Part shown: one piece after another, positions 22,906-34,014 of the stretch
Layout of the letters: every line of letters starts with the position of its first letter
Position numbering within the stretch: the stretch's first letter is position 1
Source: Tethya wilhelma
Taxonomy: Eukaryota; Porifera; Demospongiae; Tethyida; Tethyidae
Length of the DNA: 64,000 bases
Direction: 5' to 3'
NCBI GenBank assembly: GCA_964030475.1
Contig: CAXIPT010000001.1
Span: 21,952,372-22,016,371, forward strand
Program-made: the position numbers and the translations under genes
The notes under the pieces: generated by a model
Told to the model about the DNA's origin: nothing
The model's input: only the letters and a program-made list of their open reading frames with translations
The model's database searches: none

Positions 22906-23651
22906 ACTCTTAATCTGAAGAACAGCAAGTCTACTCTGAAAATTAAGGACATAAGCATAGAGTACTGATGTTCATCTAAAAAAAATATGTGTATCAGAAG
23001 CTAAAAGCTTATAGTTCTTGAGCTATGCCAGGATTTTCAGTCTGAGCCATCGCTCGGGCGGCCATTTTTGCTACGTGGCCCCACCCACTAGCACTACGTA
23101 TACGTATATTATGTATAGCGAGCCATAGATGATATAGTACGAGCGAGCTAACGAGAGTTGTGCGCTAGCTGCACCTCGCTAGAACACTGGAAGTCTGAGA
23201 TAGCGACACTGTCTCTAGTATAAATGCTTAGACGTAACAGAGTATTTCTAGTCCAAGTGCTTAATTGTGTTTTGTTAACTTTGCAGCAAGCTAGCTTGTG
23301 ATAATATTATGATCGCGACGTTGCCTAAGTAGCCACGCCCATGCAACTGTAGCTGTGCAGTCTGCATTGCCAGCCTGGATGTTATACAGCTGCAGAAAAG
23401 TATAGAAAGTGTGATTTACATGACATTGCGATGCTGATGGTATACGTATAATCATGCATGCATGCCTTGATAGCCTTCTCAGAGTCAATGCCTAATTAAT
23501 GCATTGATGCAATAAATATAGTATTGTATAGACAGTGTGTATTACAGCGTATATATGCCGAGGGTTGTGCACCATGCATATGGTGCCTTTCATTTTTTTT
23601 TATAGTGTGAAACTTACGTGCACATGTCTGCTTTTTGTGATATTTTTCCAG
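22906..23651. other. Spacer upstream of an isolated ABCG exon
   Basis: No coding exon was recognised. Similarity to the introns of the minus-strand ABCG copies begins only about 70 bp before the exon at 23652, so the upstream sequence has a different origin. Confidence 0.4.
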
Positions 23652-23741
23652 TTGTTTGGGGGGTTCCTGATTGCCTTGGACTCCCTCCCGAACTGGCTAC
23701 AGTGGATCAAGTTTCTCAGTATTTTTAGATATGCTTTTGAG
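23652..23741 (+). CDS. Isolated ABCG transmembrane exon (90 nt)
   Basis: This exon follows a ttttccag acceptor, encodes LFGGFLIALDSLPNWLQWI and KFLSIFRYAFE, and is followed by the donor gtatgt. It equals the penultimate membrane exons at 27025-27114 and 28332-28421 on the minus strand, in length and nearly in sequence. Neither the preceding nor the following exon is present. The similarity ends at the N at 23807, so this is the tip of another ABCG copy cut by a contig join. Confidence 0.8.
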
Positions 23742-23807
23742 GTATGTAATGTTTCAGGAAAGTATACGGTTTTAATGGAATGACTAAATCTATCTTTAAT
23801 AAAAANG

Positions 23808-25074
23808 TTGAGCAAACTATAGGTTCTTTTAAAAATAATGGGTATTACATTCCGTCACAATTTCCGTGATACTCGTTTTCATGATCTCAAACAGTTCTAA
23901 TCTCCTAAACAAAAACTAGAAAGCATTGAAAACTTAGTGTATAAATTCATGTACTACAATCAAGAGTACAAATATACTTATTATCCTCTTGCTACAATGA
24001 AGCCATCTTGGAGGTAGAGTTCAAAGGTCATTATCTATCCATGTTCAAAGTTTAATCGATTCAGCCCATGTGGACAGACAAGTAACAAAACCTAAGGCTA
24101 TATAAGTATGAAACATATGCACCTGAATTTCGATAAAATTTCCAAATTAAGATTATACTGATCATGCTCAATAGGTCTGAACTGTCAAATGATGAGTTTG
24201 GCAAGTGCAGCTCTTCCTGGTGACTAGCAAGAACGTGCTCCAGCATAGTATCTTCCTTCAGTGCCTCAACCTCACAAAGATGGTATAGCTGCTTTTCTCT
24301 TCCATGATGCATGGCTCATTGCCCTACTGAGCATCTGTGCCCATGGCATCATGCGCATGCACATTATATTAGCCACCTCGAGCATGAAATGCATGCAGCT
24401 GCTACTCAAGCTTTGTAGGGTCTAACCAGTTAGGCTCTGTAGTAATGATCCGGGTCTCCACATTAGTGTAAAAAGTAAATGAACAAGTACGGTAAAAATT
24501 TCAAAAAATATGTAGTGTAGGAATGGGCAGTGCGGTAAAATATATTGGAACAAGGCATATCTCTCAATTTCAGCACATCATGAGTGACTACTTCATTTTT
24601 TATGGCCAACTCTTGGCCGGCAGTTTAAGTTACCTATCTGTTAAAGTTTACGTGACTCGAAGGTCAAGAGCCAGGAAAGTGTAAATTACAATCACTTTCA
24701 CAATCTACTGGATGTACTTAATCTTCGTGAACAGGCTGGTAATTTGGTAGGGCGGCACTGTGAACTAATGGAAGAACTGAAGGTGAATCAATTGCAACTG
24801 ATGGATGTTCGGAAGCACAAACTCATGTGAGCAACAAGACCATAATATAACTTTAGCTGACTCAAAAGAATAATGAGCTCAAAGTTTGGGAATAAAAGAA
24901 TAGAATAATAGGCAAACTTTTGAGAATAATTTAATTGCCAAGGCCTATTTGTTGGGAGTATAATGTGCTGCCACAGTATAATAGTCTAGCTCTCACTGTC
25001 TCAGCAGTCACCTAAAAGTTGTCTCAGTGTTACACATGTACATGCAAGTCCAAGGTGCTGGGGCCATGACTTAC
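23808..25074. other. Intron and repeat sequence of a minus-strand ABCG gene
   Basis: Sequence around 24000-24060 and 24330-24420 resembles, in reverse complement, the intron at 47640-47760 of the plus-strand ABCG copy. It also carries a TAGGAATGGGCAGTGC repeat at about 24480-24640. The next expected ABCG exon ([10 protein letters not shown]) is absent, so this copy is cut at the N at 23807. Confidence 0.5.
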
Positions 25075-25542
25075 GATGTTTTTCCGCTACCTGTGGGTCC
25101 CATGATAGCATTTAAACCAGTAGGTAGAAAGCCACTGAAAAAGAAAAAAAAACAACACAGAAGTGAGCACAGTAATCAGTTGCCATCATGGGCCAGCTGG
25201 TATAGGCTAAAACAAATGTAAAAACATACACTGACTACTCAGTATAGGCTTTTCAGTATACAGCTTCTACGTGACCTACCTCACAGAATCCAGGATAACT
25301 TTGCGTTTTTTCCCAAAGCATCCAGTGCGTACCTCATAGCCGACATTATGGAATGAGAGGTGCTTTTCATCAGCTGACACTACATCAGGCACTGAACGAT
25401 GAGAACTGAAAGTGAAACTTGAGCGGCGGCTACTTTCAGCGCTAGAGATTTTTTTTAATTCGACACCAGCTTGCTTGTTAGAGCCATAGGATGTAAATTT
25501 AGCTGTGTATACTTCACTAAAGAGCCTCTCCTTGTCTGACAT
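25075..25542 (-). CDS. ABCG half-transporter, first two exons
   Basis: Exon 1 (25542-25280, 263 nt) starts [20 protein letters not shown] and has a Ser-rich leader ([15 protein letters not shown]) and the first NBD strand ([11 protein letters not shown]). Exon 2 (25134-25075, 60 nt) carries Walker [10 protein letters not shown]. Phases match (2, then 2). Exon lengths and nearly all residues equal the plus-strand copy at 47086-47534; differences include SEVYTAKF against SEEYTAEF. It is an allele or recent paralogue of that copy, cut after exon 2. It may be the true 5' end of the minus-strand ABCG 3' half at 26546-31420, but it lies on the wrong side for that. Confidence 0.85.
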
Positions 25543-26545
25543 AACTGAATCAGTTGAAATATTTCCACGTTTGCACGCAATGAAGGCGTGGCTAGACAGA
25601 CTTGACTCAGAGGTTTATGTCTAAATTCACCTTTTCATTTGAACTGTGCGCTTCTGCATGTAGAGACAAGGCTATAATAATTACATAACTATAGCTTGTT
25701 TGTAATGCCTCATTGACTAAGTAACCATGCACATACATGCATAATTCAATTCAACGTGCATTCAGCGGCTGAAAGTATTCATTCATTGCATCTCTCTATA
25801 GCTGTAGCCTTCATCAATTCTTGGATCATATATGCATGATGCAATAAGTATGGACAGTGCAGGTGTATTAGGGAAGCTGAAATTCTTCATGAATTAAAGT
25901 TGAAAATGTAGTTTATGTATTGGATTGGTGCCGGTACATGTGTACCACCATTTTAGTACAACAACTGTATTTCAATCATGTGCATGATTAGGAAGCTAGT
26001 ACTATCGTGTATACGGTAGTATCATCCTGAGCCTCGTCCCATGTAGGCCTGGGCCTGCATGGGAATGAGGCTAACATACGGTATAGGCATATGGAATGGG
26101 CCGACTGTCCCGAACTGATAGGAATGGGCAGTACCGTAAAATGAATTGGAACAAGGCATGTCTTCATATTGGCAAAATCAGTCAATTATGACTACTTCAA
26201 TGTTCATTTTTTTATGCCCAACGTAAGGAACAACTGTGGTGGTGGTCCTGTCAGTGCAGTCATTGGTGCATGGTGTCTCGGTGTTGCTGGTCTGTTGGAG
26301 GACCCCCCCCCCAAGACTTACAGCTCATGATGATTCTAGGCCCACCCAATATAATTATTATTCTTATTACTATTACTTTACTTATTTGCAATTACAATAA
26401 TTTGTTTTACGACATGACAGCTGCTTCAGTTGGATGAAGATGAACAAACAAACTAAATTAATATGCATACAAACAACTACAATTATTGTCTTGAAGGTAC
26501 AAATAAACTGTGCTCTAGTTATCACGATACAATATGATACACTTA
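25543..26545. other. Spacer with repeat fragments
   Basis: It holds a mini fold-back at about 26030-26075 and a TAGGAATGGGCAGTRC repeat at about 26120-26215. A block near 26250-26300 (cattggtgcatggtgtctcg) also occurs at about 57469-57490. It includes the 5' flank of the ABCG copy at 25542 and the 3' flank of the ABCG copy ending at 26546. Confidence 0.5.
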
Positions 26546-28151
26546 TTACTTTTCTTTCTTGATAAGTCTCAAGTTGACATAGGCCAGAGTCAAGAAGACA
26601 AGAGAGAGTCCAACAAGAGCTATCTGGTCGTACCACAGCCATGCTGTACTTGTTTCATAACCTCTGCTCCCTATCGCTCTGGTACCATCAACACACCCCA
26701 TCTCCATTGTGCTGTATAGAATACATAGTACAGCTCATCAATATGGTATGCATATCAAACAGTAAGCACCTATAGTTTCACCACACTCTTACACATGGTG
26801 ACTAGGACTACAACCCAGGCTTACAATGCAGTTGAGTGTATCTAAAAAGGTGTAAATGCTCACAGAACTCCACTCACCAGGTGAAATTCTCTGCCATAGT
26901 AACAGTTGAATTTTCACAGTAACACTGTCCAACAATTTCATTGATTGAGAGTGCCTATAATTTTTATTAAAGATAGAGTTAGTCCTTCCATAAAAACTGT
27001 ATACTTTCCTGAAACATTACATACCTCAAAAGCATATCTAAAAATACTGAGAAACTTGATCCACTGTAGCCAGTCAGGGAGGGAGTCCAAGGCAATCAGG
27101 AACCCCCCAAACAACTGGAAAATATCATAAACAGCAGACATGTACATGTAAGTTTCAAACCATAAAAAAAAGTTATAGGAAAGGCCCAGAACAAGACTAC
27201 AAGTAAATGAAAAAAAAATCATTTAATATGGGTTATATCATGGTATCTCAATAACTGACCATGGAGAGGATCAAACTGAGCCCCACCACAACAGTAGCTA
27301 TGGCAGTGATACTGGCAAGGGAACTGACGGCAAAGGCTATGCTCGCTGCAGCAATGGAGGTGAGGGCCACGGTCAAGAAAAAGATGAAGAATTTGGCCAC
27401 ATCCACTTGGAATCCTGTTAGGAGAGAAGATTGAGGCAGATTTAAAATTTTTGAAGGCTTCGATAAAATAATTAACATGCAAGTGTATAGAAGTTCAAAC
27501 CGAAGGTATCATGTGCATGGGCCCTCAACAACACAGGAGATACTTCATATGTTTAGTCATATTTATAAGATTCTGTAAAGGGTTTGCATGTTAAACAAGC
27601 ATACATTTAGCTATACAACTTATAGCAGTTCAAACTCAATATCATGTGCATGGGCTTCAACAAAACAAACACTTTATTCATTTGATAGTCAATACTATAC
27701 CTACAATGGAAGATGAATCAGAAAGCACATATAAAGTACGTGTACACTAATTTTTCTATAAACAAAATAATATTAAATAGTAATTAAAAACTAGATCACG
27801 TATAAACTAGCTAGACTACACTATGGACGATGAGTTGAAAGCAGAGGAGGTATGACAGCTAGGAGAGCACATTTGCTGAGTCAGCACAGAGGTGCACAAA
27901 TCCCAATTCAAATTAATTATTGTGGTCACATGACTGGAATGTAACTAAAAGACCCTTGCCACCTCAGCAAAGGCACTCCAGTGTCATACCTCCTCTGAGT
28001 TGAAAGGAGGTGGTTGTTGCACTCACCGACCATGAAGTAAGCCACGAGGGAGTAGGGAATGAGAGGAATGATCCTGAGAGGGAGGAGATCAGAGAACACC
28101 TTGGAGAAGAAGTAGGCAGACACTCTGTAGTAACCACTGGAATGTTCATGG
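26546..28151 (-). CDS. ABCG half-transporter, C-terminal membrane half (copy A), 5 exons with stop
   Basis: Minus-strand exons 28151-28027 (HEHSSGYYRVSAYFFSK), 27414-27260 (GFQVDVAKFFIFF), 27114-27025 (LFGGFLIALDSLPDW), 26954-26878 (ALSINEIVGQCYCEN, N-glycosylation site NST) and 26711-26546 (YDQIALVGLSLVFLTLAYVN, end LIKKEK then TAA). Borders are GT-AG and phases agree. NEH/HEHSSGYY, the long membrane exon and the Cys-containing external loop are typical of ABCG proteins of the White/ABCG2 type. The first three exons repeat those at 29489-28332 almost exactly, and the copy ends upstream in a (GT)n tract at the N at 28181. Only this copy has a readable last two exons. Confidence 0.85.
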
Positions 28152-28180
28152 CTGTGTGTGTGTGTGTGTGTGTGTGTGTG

Positions 28181-28181
28181 N
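28181..28181. other. Single-N join that duplicates an exon block
   Basis: The N follows a (GT)n run. On its right the sequence restarts at the end of the ALSI-type exon (gccaggtgaaattctctgcc), which also occurs at 26876-26895. Exons for HEHSSGYY, GFQVDV and LFGGFL thus occur twice in a row around this point. A mis-scaffolded second haplotype explains this as well as a true tandem duplication. Confidence 0.8.
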
Positions 28182-29489
28182 GCCAGGTGAAATTCTCTGC
28201 CATAGTAACAGTTGAATTTTCACAGTAACACTGTCCAACAATTTCGTTGAATTGAGAGTGCCTATAATTTTTATTAAAGATAGATTTAGTCCTTCCATTA
28301 AAACCGTATACTTTCCTGAAACATTACATACCTCAAAAGCGTATCTAAAAATACTGAGAAACTTGATCCACTGTAGCCAGTTCGGGAGGGAGTCCAAGGC
28401 AATCAGGAACCCCCCAAACAACTGGAAAAATATCATAAACAGCAGACATGTGCATGTAAGTTTCAAAACATAAAAAAAAGTTATAGGAAAGGCCCAGAAC
28501 AAAACTTCAGATAAAATGAAAAAATAAAAATCATTTAATATGGGTTATATCATGGTATCTCAAGAACTGACCATGGAGAGGATCAAACTGAGCCCCACCA
28601 CAACAGTAGCTATGGCAGTGATACTGGCAAGGGAACTGACAGCAAAGGCTATGCTCGCTGCAGCAATAGAGGTGAGGGCCACGGTCAAGAAAAAGATGAA
28701 GAAGTTGGCCACATCCACTTGGAATCCTGTTAGGAGAGAAGATTGAGGCAGATTTAAATTCTGTGAAGGCTTCAATAAAATTAACATGCAAGTGTATAGA
28801 AGTTCAAACTAAAGGTATCATATGCATGGGCCCTCAACAAAACAGGAGATACTTTTATATGTTTAGTCATATAAGATTCTGTAAAGGATTTGTATGTTAA
28901 ACAAGGGTACAATGTACATTTAGCTATACAACTTATAGCAGTTCAAACTCAATATCATGTGCATGGGCCTCGACAAAACAAAAGCTTTATTTATTTGATA
29001 GCCAATACTGTACCTACAATCATGGAGCTATAATAATATCCATGCTACAATGGAAAGATGAATCAGAAAGCACAAGTACAATACGTGTACACTGATTTTT
29101 CTATAAACAAAAATACATCACGTATAAACTACCTAGACTATAAACTAGCTAGACTACACTACAGACGATGAGTTGAAAGCAGAGGAGGTACGACAGCTAG
29201 GAGAGCACATTTGCTGAGTCAGCACAGAGGTGCACAAATCCCAATTAAAATTAATTATTGTGGTCACATGATTGGAATGTAACTAAAAGACCCTTGCCAC
29301 CTCAGCAAAGGCACTCCAGTGTCATACCTCCTCTGAGTCGAAAGGAGATGGTTGTTGCACTCACCGACCATGAAGTAAGCCACGAGGGAGTAGGGAATGA
29401 GAGGAATGATCCTAAGAGGGAGAAGATCAGAGAACACCTTGGAGAAGAAGTAGGCAGACACTCTGTAGTAACCACTGGAATGTTCATGG

Positions 29490-29521
<32 letters not shown>

Positions 29522-31420
29522 AGGTGACAATAGAGTATAGCTAGGGTTCACAGAAGGTCAATGACAAACAAAATAGTTGCATGTCCTTACAAGTGTGTGG
29601 CACTCGACCATGCATCAAGTGTCCCTCACTTAAGGGTCATGCAATTATACTGTGTGTGGCAGGACGTAGACTACTAATGTCAGTTCAAATCACGCATTTC
29701 AGTGCTTACATGAAGAGTGCTTTTTGTCTGATGAAAAGATCAACAGCTGAGAGGTTACCAAATGCTTGAGTCAGCAAAATGAAGTAAAATGCACCCAATC
29801 TGTACATGTATACATGTAAAAATATGTCAAGTATAACAGAAAATGAACAGAGTATATTGTATAGGGGGTAAAATTGCTGGGCTTAAAATTTGGTGTAAAC
29901 CTATTTAGCATTGTTGGCAATTTTAAAATTGCCGATTTAATTCCACACGCTGCATTGTTTATATGCGTGCACGCGCGTATTAAACTGTTTGGTGCCTTTT
30001 AATTTGGCGACTTGAAGAATAATTCGCCAAGTTGACAAATTTACCCGCTATAAGGTACATGCATTATCTTGTAAACTGCATGTACTGTCATGCACTCTTG
30101 ATACTATATACAGACACACAAGATTTTATTTGTACACTTGGTACCTGTCAGTAATGACAGTGTCTGTGTTGACATCTTTTCTGTTCAGTCTCAAGTAGAT
30201 GATTCCCACAATGAAAGCAAACACAAGCATGATAACCACCTACACAAAATACACCACAGAATAGACCTGCTGTTCTACCCATGCTACTGTTATGTGTGTA
30301 AGTGAGTACCTGAACCAAGGCTTGGGGGCTTCTTAGAATGTTCTTCATTGAACGATAGCACAACACCAAGAACTGTATAAAAAAATTTAAAATAAAACAA
30401 AATTAATCTATAAAATTATATGCGCCTATAAATACCAGCTATCTATAGGTATTCATAATGCAGCATCAAAGAGACAGAGGTCAAAGGACATGACCATCTG
30501 CATGACGCGTACGTCATGTACCAACCAGGCTCTCCTCTTTCGTACATATGAGTGAAAGGTCAAAGGGGAGAGTCTGGGAACAAGGCTTAGTTAACATACC
30601 TGCCAGAACAGGTTGGTGGCGTAGTTGGCTGGTGTGAGCCACCTGACCAGTGGGTGTGTCTTCACTCCCCTGTTGTCTCTCTGGCTCTCCAGGATGGGGT
30701 CGATGACATTGTGCAGCTCTTGGTACTCTGAGGAGGACTGGTAGGAGGCAGCCAGGTCAGAGTGATGGATCACTTCTGCTCTCTTACGGTTGATGTCTTT
30801 ATCTAGTCATAAATATGAAATGCATGTAAACCTTGATTGTATGTGCAAGCAGTTTGCTATAAAAACACTATGGACAATGCTTTAAAATTGAAGAAAAATG
30901 TAGAAAAATCTTGAAACAACTAGTCCTTTATGTGTATGTCATACAAGCACACACAGTACATGATGTACCAACCTCTCTCTTGTGGATTGATCTCACAGCA
31001 GTTGATGACGTCCAAGAAATACTCTGCAGGATTCTCATGCTCTTCACACACATAATCTGAGATTAAAACAGTAACTATAATACTCACTGCGTGTATATTG
31101 GTAATAATAATAGGGTAAAGGTCATCATGGCAAATCAAAGTCAACAAATCAAACTCAATACTGCTCTTGGCTTTTTGGCTTCTTGGCTTTTGGCTTCTTG
31201 GCTTCTTGGTTGGACAACTCAAAACTGTTGCTAAGTTTAGTACTGCATGGCTATATATACATACCATTTCTTTCAAAGTATTCCAGAGCCCTGAGTGCAC
31301 TGCCGTGGTAGACCGTTGGCTAGGTTCCCCAGAGAGAGCAAGGTCAGAGTGTCAAACAACTTGAAGATGGAGTAGCGAGGTTGATGGATGGACATGATGA
31401 CAATGGCATTGTTTGACTGA
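28182..31420 (-). CDS. ABCG half-transporter, H-loop to membrane domain (copy B), 10 exons, with frameshifts
   Basis: Minus-strand exons: 31420-31265 (IVIMSIHQPRYSIFKLFD, the H-loop), 31056-30973 (CEEHENPAEYFLDVI), 30802-30600 (linker, then LVRWLTPANYATNLFWQ), 30372-30310 (VLCYRSMKNILRSPQALVQ), 30239-30145 (VVIMLVFAFIVGIIYLRL), 29799-29710 (LGAFYFILLTQAFGNLS), 29489-29365, 28726-28572, 28421-28332 and the ALSI-type exon from 28263 to the N. Borders and phases agree. Two apparent frameshifts are visible: in the H-loop exon near 31310-31320, between LTLLSLG and YHGSALRALEYFER, and an extra base in the last exon near 28245, where copy A reads through. It is therefore a damaged copy or carries sequence errors. 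The NBD core exons upstream are not found on the right of 31420. Confidence 0.8.
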
Positions 31421-32092
31421 CTCCAACCAGTGCATGTCATGATGTACATGTGTGATATCAAGAGTGAACTAGCTCATGGATAGAACTATCAAGTAGAGGG
31501 TGCGGCCTGAGAGGAATGAGGTCGGCGAAAAACTGGAATGACCATGCGGCATGCACTGATTGCCTGTGTGTGTGTGTGTGTACGGTGTGCGGTGTGTGTG
31601 TGTGTGTGGGTGTGTGTGTGTGTGTGTGTGCATGTATGTGTTTACATGTTTGTTCAAGTCAGTGCTATTGCCTAGCAACCAAAGTTTAGGCTAATTGCCA
31701 GTTAGTGGCTGCATGGGTGGAGAGAACAATAGCGGAGTAGCTAGGTGTCACAGGGGATCAATGGCAAACAAAATAGCCTGCCCACACTGCCCAGTCATTG
31801 TTATAAGGCCACTGTGGGACTTGCTCATGCATGCTCACCCCAATTATTATACTGGGAAATTAAGTGTTGTGGATTTTTTTTTTTTAAATTTTTTTTTTTA
31901 ATTTATAATAATTTAGCAGAACACAGTCTGCCAGGATACCATGAATAGCACTGATATAGCTAATACAAGCATGTACCCAGTACAAAACAAAACAGATAGA
32001 ATTACGTAGTGAACACAACGACAACACTAACAACAAAGAATGTAGCTATAAGCCGAATAAACAAGATCAAAAGTAATAGTTATTAATAATAG
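31421..32092. other. Repeat-rich spacer
   Basis: It contains an interrupted (GT)n tract at about 31566-31632, a T-rich run at about 31868-31902, and a block at about 31735-31760 resembling sequence near 56385-56410. No gene was recognised; the preceding ABCG exon (VSGGERKR) was sought on the minus strand and not found. Confidence 0.5.
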
Positions 32093-32440
32093 TTAAATAC
32101 CAGTCTCACTAGTTTGTTTCATGTGTTTTAAAAGGTTTCTTTTAAAATGTTCAATGTTGATTGACATGACGACCTCTTCAGGTAGCGAATTCCACATCTT
32201 AGGTATTGCACAAAAGTAGGAGTTCAAATGTGCTGACGTCTTGGCTGATGGAACTGCTAGCTGCAATTGGTGTGAGGATCTAGTGTTGTAGTTGCTGGCT
32301 GACCTTAACTCAACGGGGAAGGGTTCCAGGAAACTGTATGCCCCTGATAAGATGTTATATAAGAAACACAAATTTAGATACACCCTCCTCTGTTCTAAGG
32401 ATGGTAAACCAGTGGATGAAAAAAATTCGTGGTATTTCAC
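32093..32440 (-). pseudogene. 3' end of a LINE-type reverse transcriptase ORF (remnant)
   Basis: A 115-aa minus-strand frame reads LPSLEQRRVYLNLCFLYNIL, then YNTRSSHQLQL, then IPKMWNSLPEEVV followed by HFKRNLL and a stop. The R-x-NLCFLY, NTRSS and IP-x-WNSLPEEVV pattern is the usual C-terminal tail of non-LTR retrotransposon polyproteins of the CR1/L2/jockey kind. No catalytic reverse transcriptase motif precedes it, so this is a 5'-truncated dead insertion. Confidence 0.75.
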
Positions 32441-33577
32441 ATTATAATAATCATGATCAGTCTGTCAGTGAAAAATTTTGAAACTTGTAAACTTTAAATA
32501 CAATGAATGACATATTTGTGCACATGTGTTATCATACGTATGATAGTAGGAATAGGCAACTACTACAGACAAATCATAATATTATTGCCTGCATGATTAC
32601 CATAAAAATCAAAGTTACAATGTAGGTCTTCAAACTTGCATGCTCAGAGGCTCCAGTTTAGGCTATGTATATTCTATTTTTGTCACAGATTATATATAAC
32701 TGTATAATTTAGCTATGCATGCATGCATGCTCTCACTGGCCCCACACTTTTCTATATCACACAATAAGCTTAATTATTTAGCAATAAAGAAAACAATTTC
32801 AGTGATATACACCAGGAATGGGCAAATCAAACAAGGTATGTCATTACAGGATGAACATGCACAACAGTGAAACATACACTATGGGCCTATAGCCTGATCC
32901 ATGCAGAAGGAGGAAATAGTTGACCCAGCCTGTAATGCAATTAAGAAACAAGTTTACCACTCTCATTGGTTAATGATCCACTCCTTGGGGGAGTTGTTTA
33001 TGCATAGTTTCCAAATTTCTGGCTACACATAATTAAACCCAATAATAATCATTATAGGGCATTAACATAATATAGGCCCATGGCAATACTCCCCCATACT
33101 ATTAGCCGCAACATGTATAAGCCTGAATACTCTATATCCTTTTCTCTCTCACTCACATATATTTAAGCGCCTATTATTCTTGACTCTTATACTATTGCAC
33201 CTATATTATTATGCCTTTTTTTATCACATCTGGATGGATACCAAAAGAGACAGCATATCTGTCTGGATTGTGGTGCAGAAGAAAAAGTTACTACCTAAGC
33301 TGTTCTTTCCTGTATCCTGAAAGTTATGACTAAGTAAAACATATCTTCATGATGAGTCATCATTATCACTGGCCTGTTGAAGATGACCTGTAGTCACCAG
33401 TTGGAGTGCTTCTGAATCAATCTGAGATCTAATGATGGATACAGCTGAATACAGAAAGCCATTGACCTATTGTAATATCCTTTCTGCAGGTAAATTATGT
33501 ATGTATTACCATATATAGATAAACTATGTAACAATAATTAAGCTGTTTAAATATGCTGCACATGCATGGCAGTGTGC
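32441..33577. other. Spacer, no gene recognised
   Basis: AT-rich. One block near 32530-32560 resembles the catacgta repeat ends found at 34463 and elsewhere. Another near 33360-33600 resembles, in reverse complement, the flank of the second CARD-like exon at about 44600-44830. Confidence 0.45.
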
Positions 33578-33585
33578 TATAAATA
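33578..33585 (+). promoter_or_regulatory. TATA-like box upstream of the CARD-like exon
   Basis: TATAAATA lies 63-70 bp before the ATG at 33648. The same box and flanks (cagtgtgctataaatatag) are kept upstream of the other copy on the minus strand at 44659-44666, while bases between box and ATG have changed by insertions, so the box itself is conserved. Confidence 0.5.
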
Positions 33586-33647
33586 TAGACTTTGGATGAG
33601 GTGCAAACAGTGTTGTATTGTTATTGCTGGAGGTAGCTTGGTACAGA

Positions 33648-34014
33648 ATGTCTGATTCTCAGTCAGTTGAGTATCATGCTTTTCAAAGTTGCTTTGATCG
33701 AATGGTGAACGGAGTGAAGAATGATGTAGAGAGTGTTGCTAGAAAGTCATTTACAAAGAATCTGATCTCTTCCGAAAATTTAACCAATGCAACCAATCGA
33801 ACCCAAGATGAACCATACAGAGCTACAAGGTTACTAATGAAAATTTTAGCCAGAATTCAACAGAATCCTGCATGCTTCGATAGATTTATGAACATCCTAA
33901 AGAGCATACCAACACTGGAAGATTTGGCTCAACAACTGACATCTGAGTACATCAAGCAGCAAAAAGAAAGGGAAGGTTTCAATCAGAGCCCAACAGATAC
34001 TGTTGACAATGGAG
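33648..34014 (+). CDS. CARD-like/death-fold first exon (uninterrupted copy)
   Basis: The exon starts MSDSQSVEYHAFQSCFDRM and ends VDNG at the donor gtgggt (34015). Its all-helical pattern, with LLMKILARIQQNPACFDRF and ILKSIPTLEDLAQQL, resembles helices 4-6 of a CARD or related death fold, which pair with like domains in innate immune and apoptotic signalling; this is by pattern, not by search. A longer upstream Met (33618) is possible but the MSDSQ start is shared with the minus-strand copy. The exon ends in phase 1, exactly as needed for the SNTX-type exon at 42912, but no such exon follows on this strand before the N at 36126. It is an allele or paralogue cut by a contig join. Confidence 0.65.

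Noticed and set aside
18776..23741. Single ABCG gene from 15459 to 23741
   Set aside because: Six or more exons expected between the signature region and the exon at 23652 are missing, so the two pieces are not joined here.
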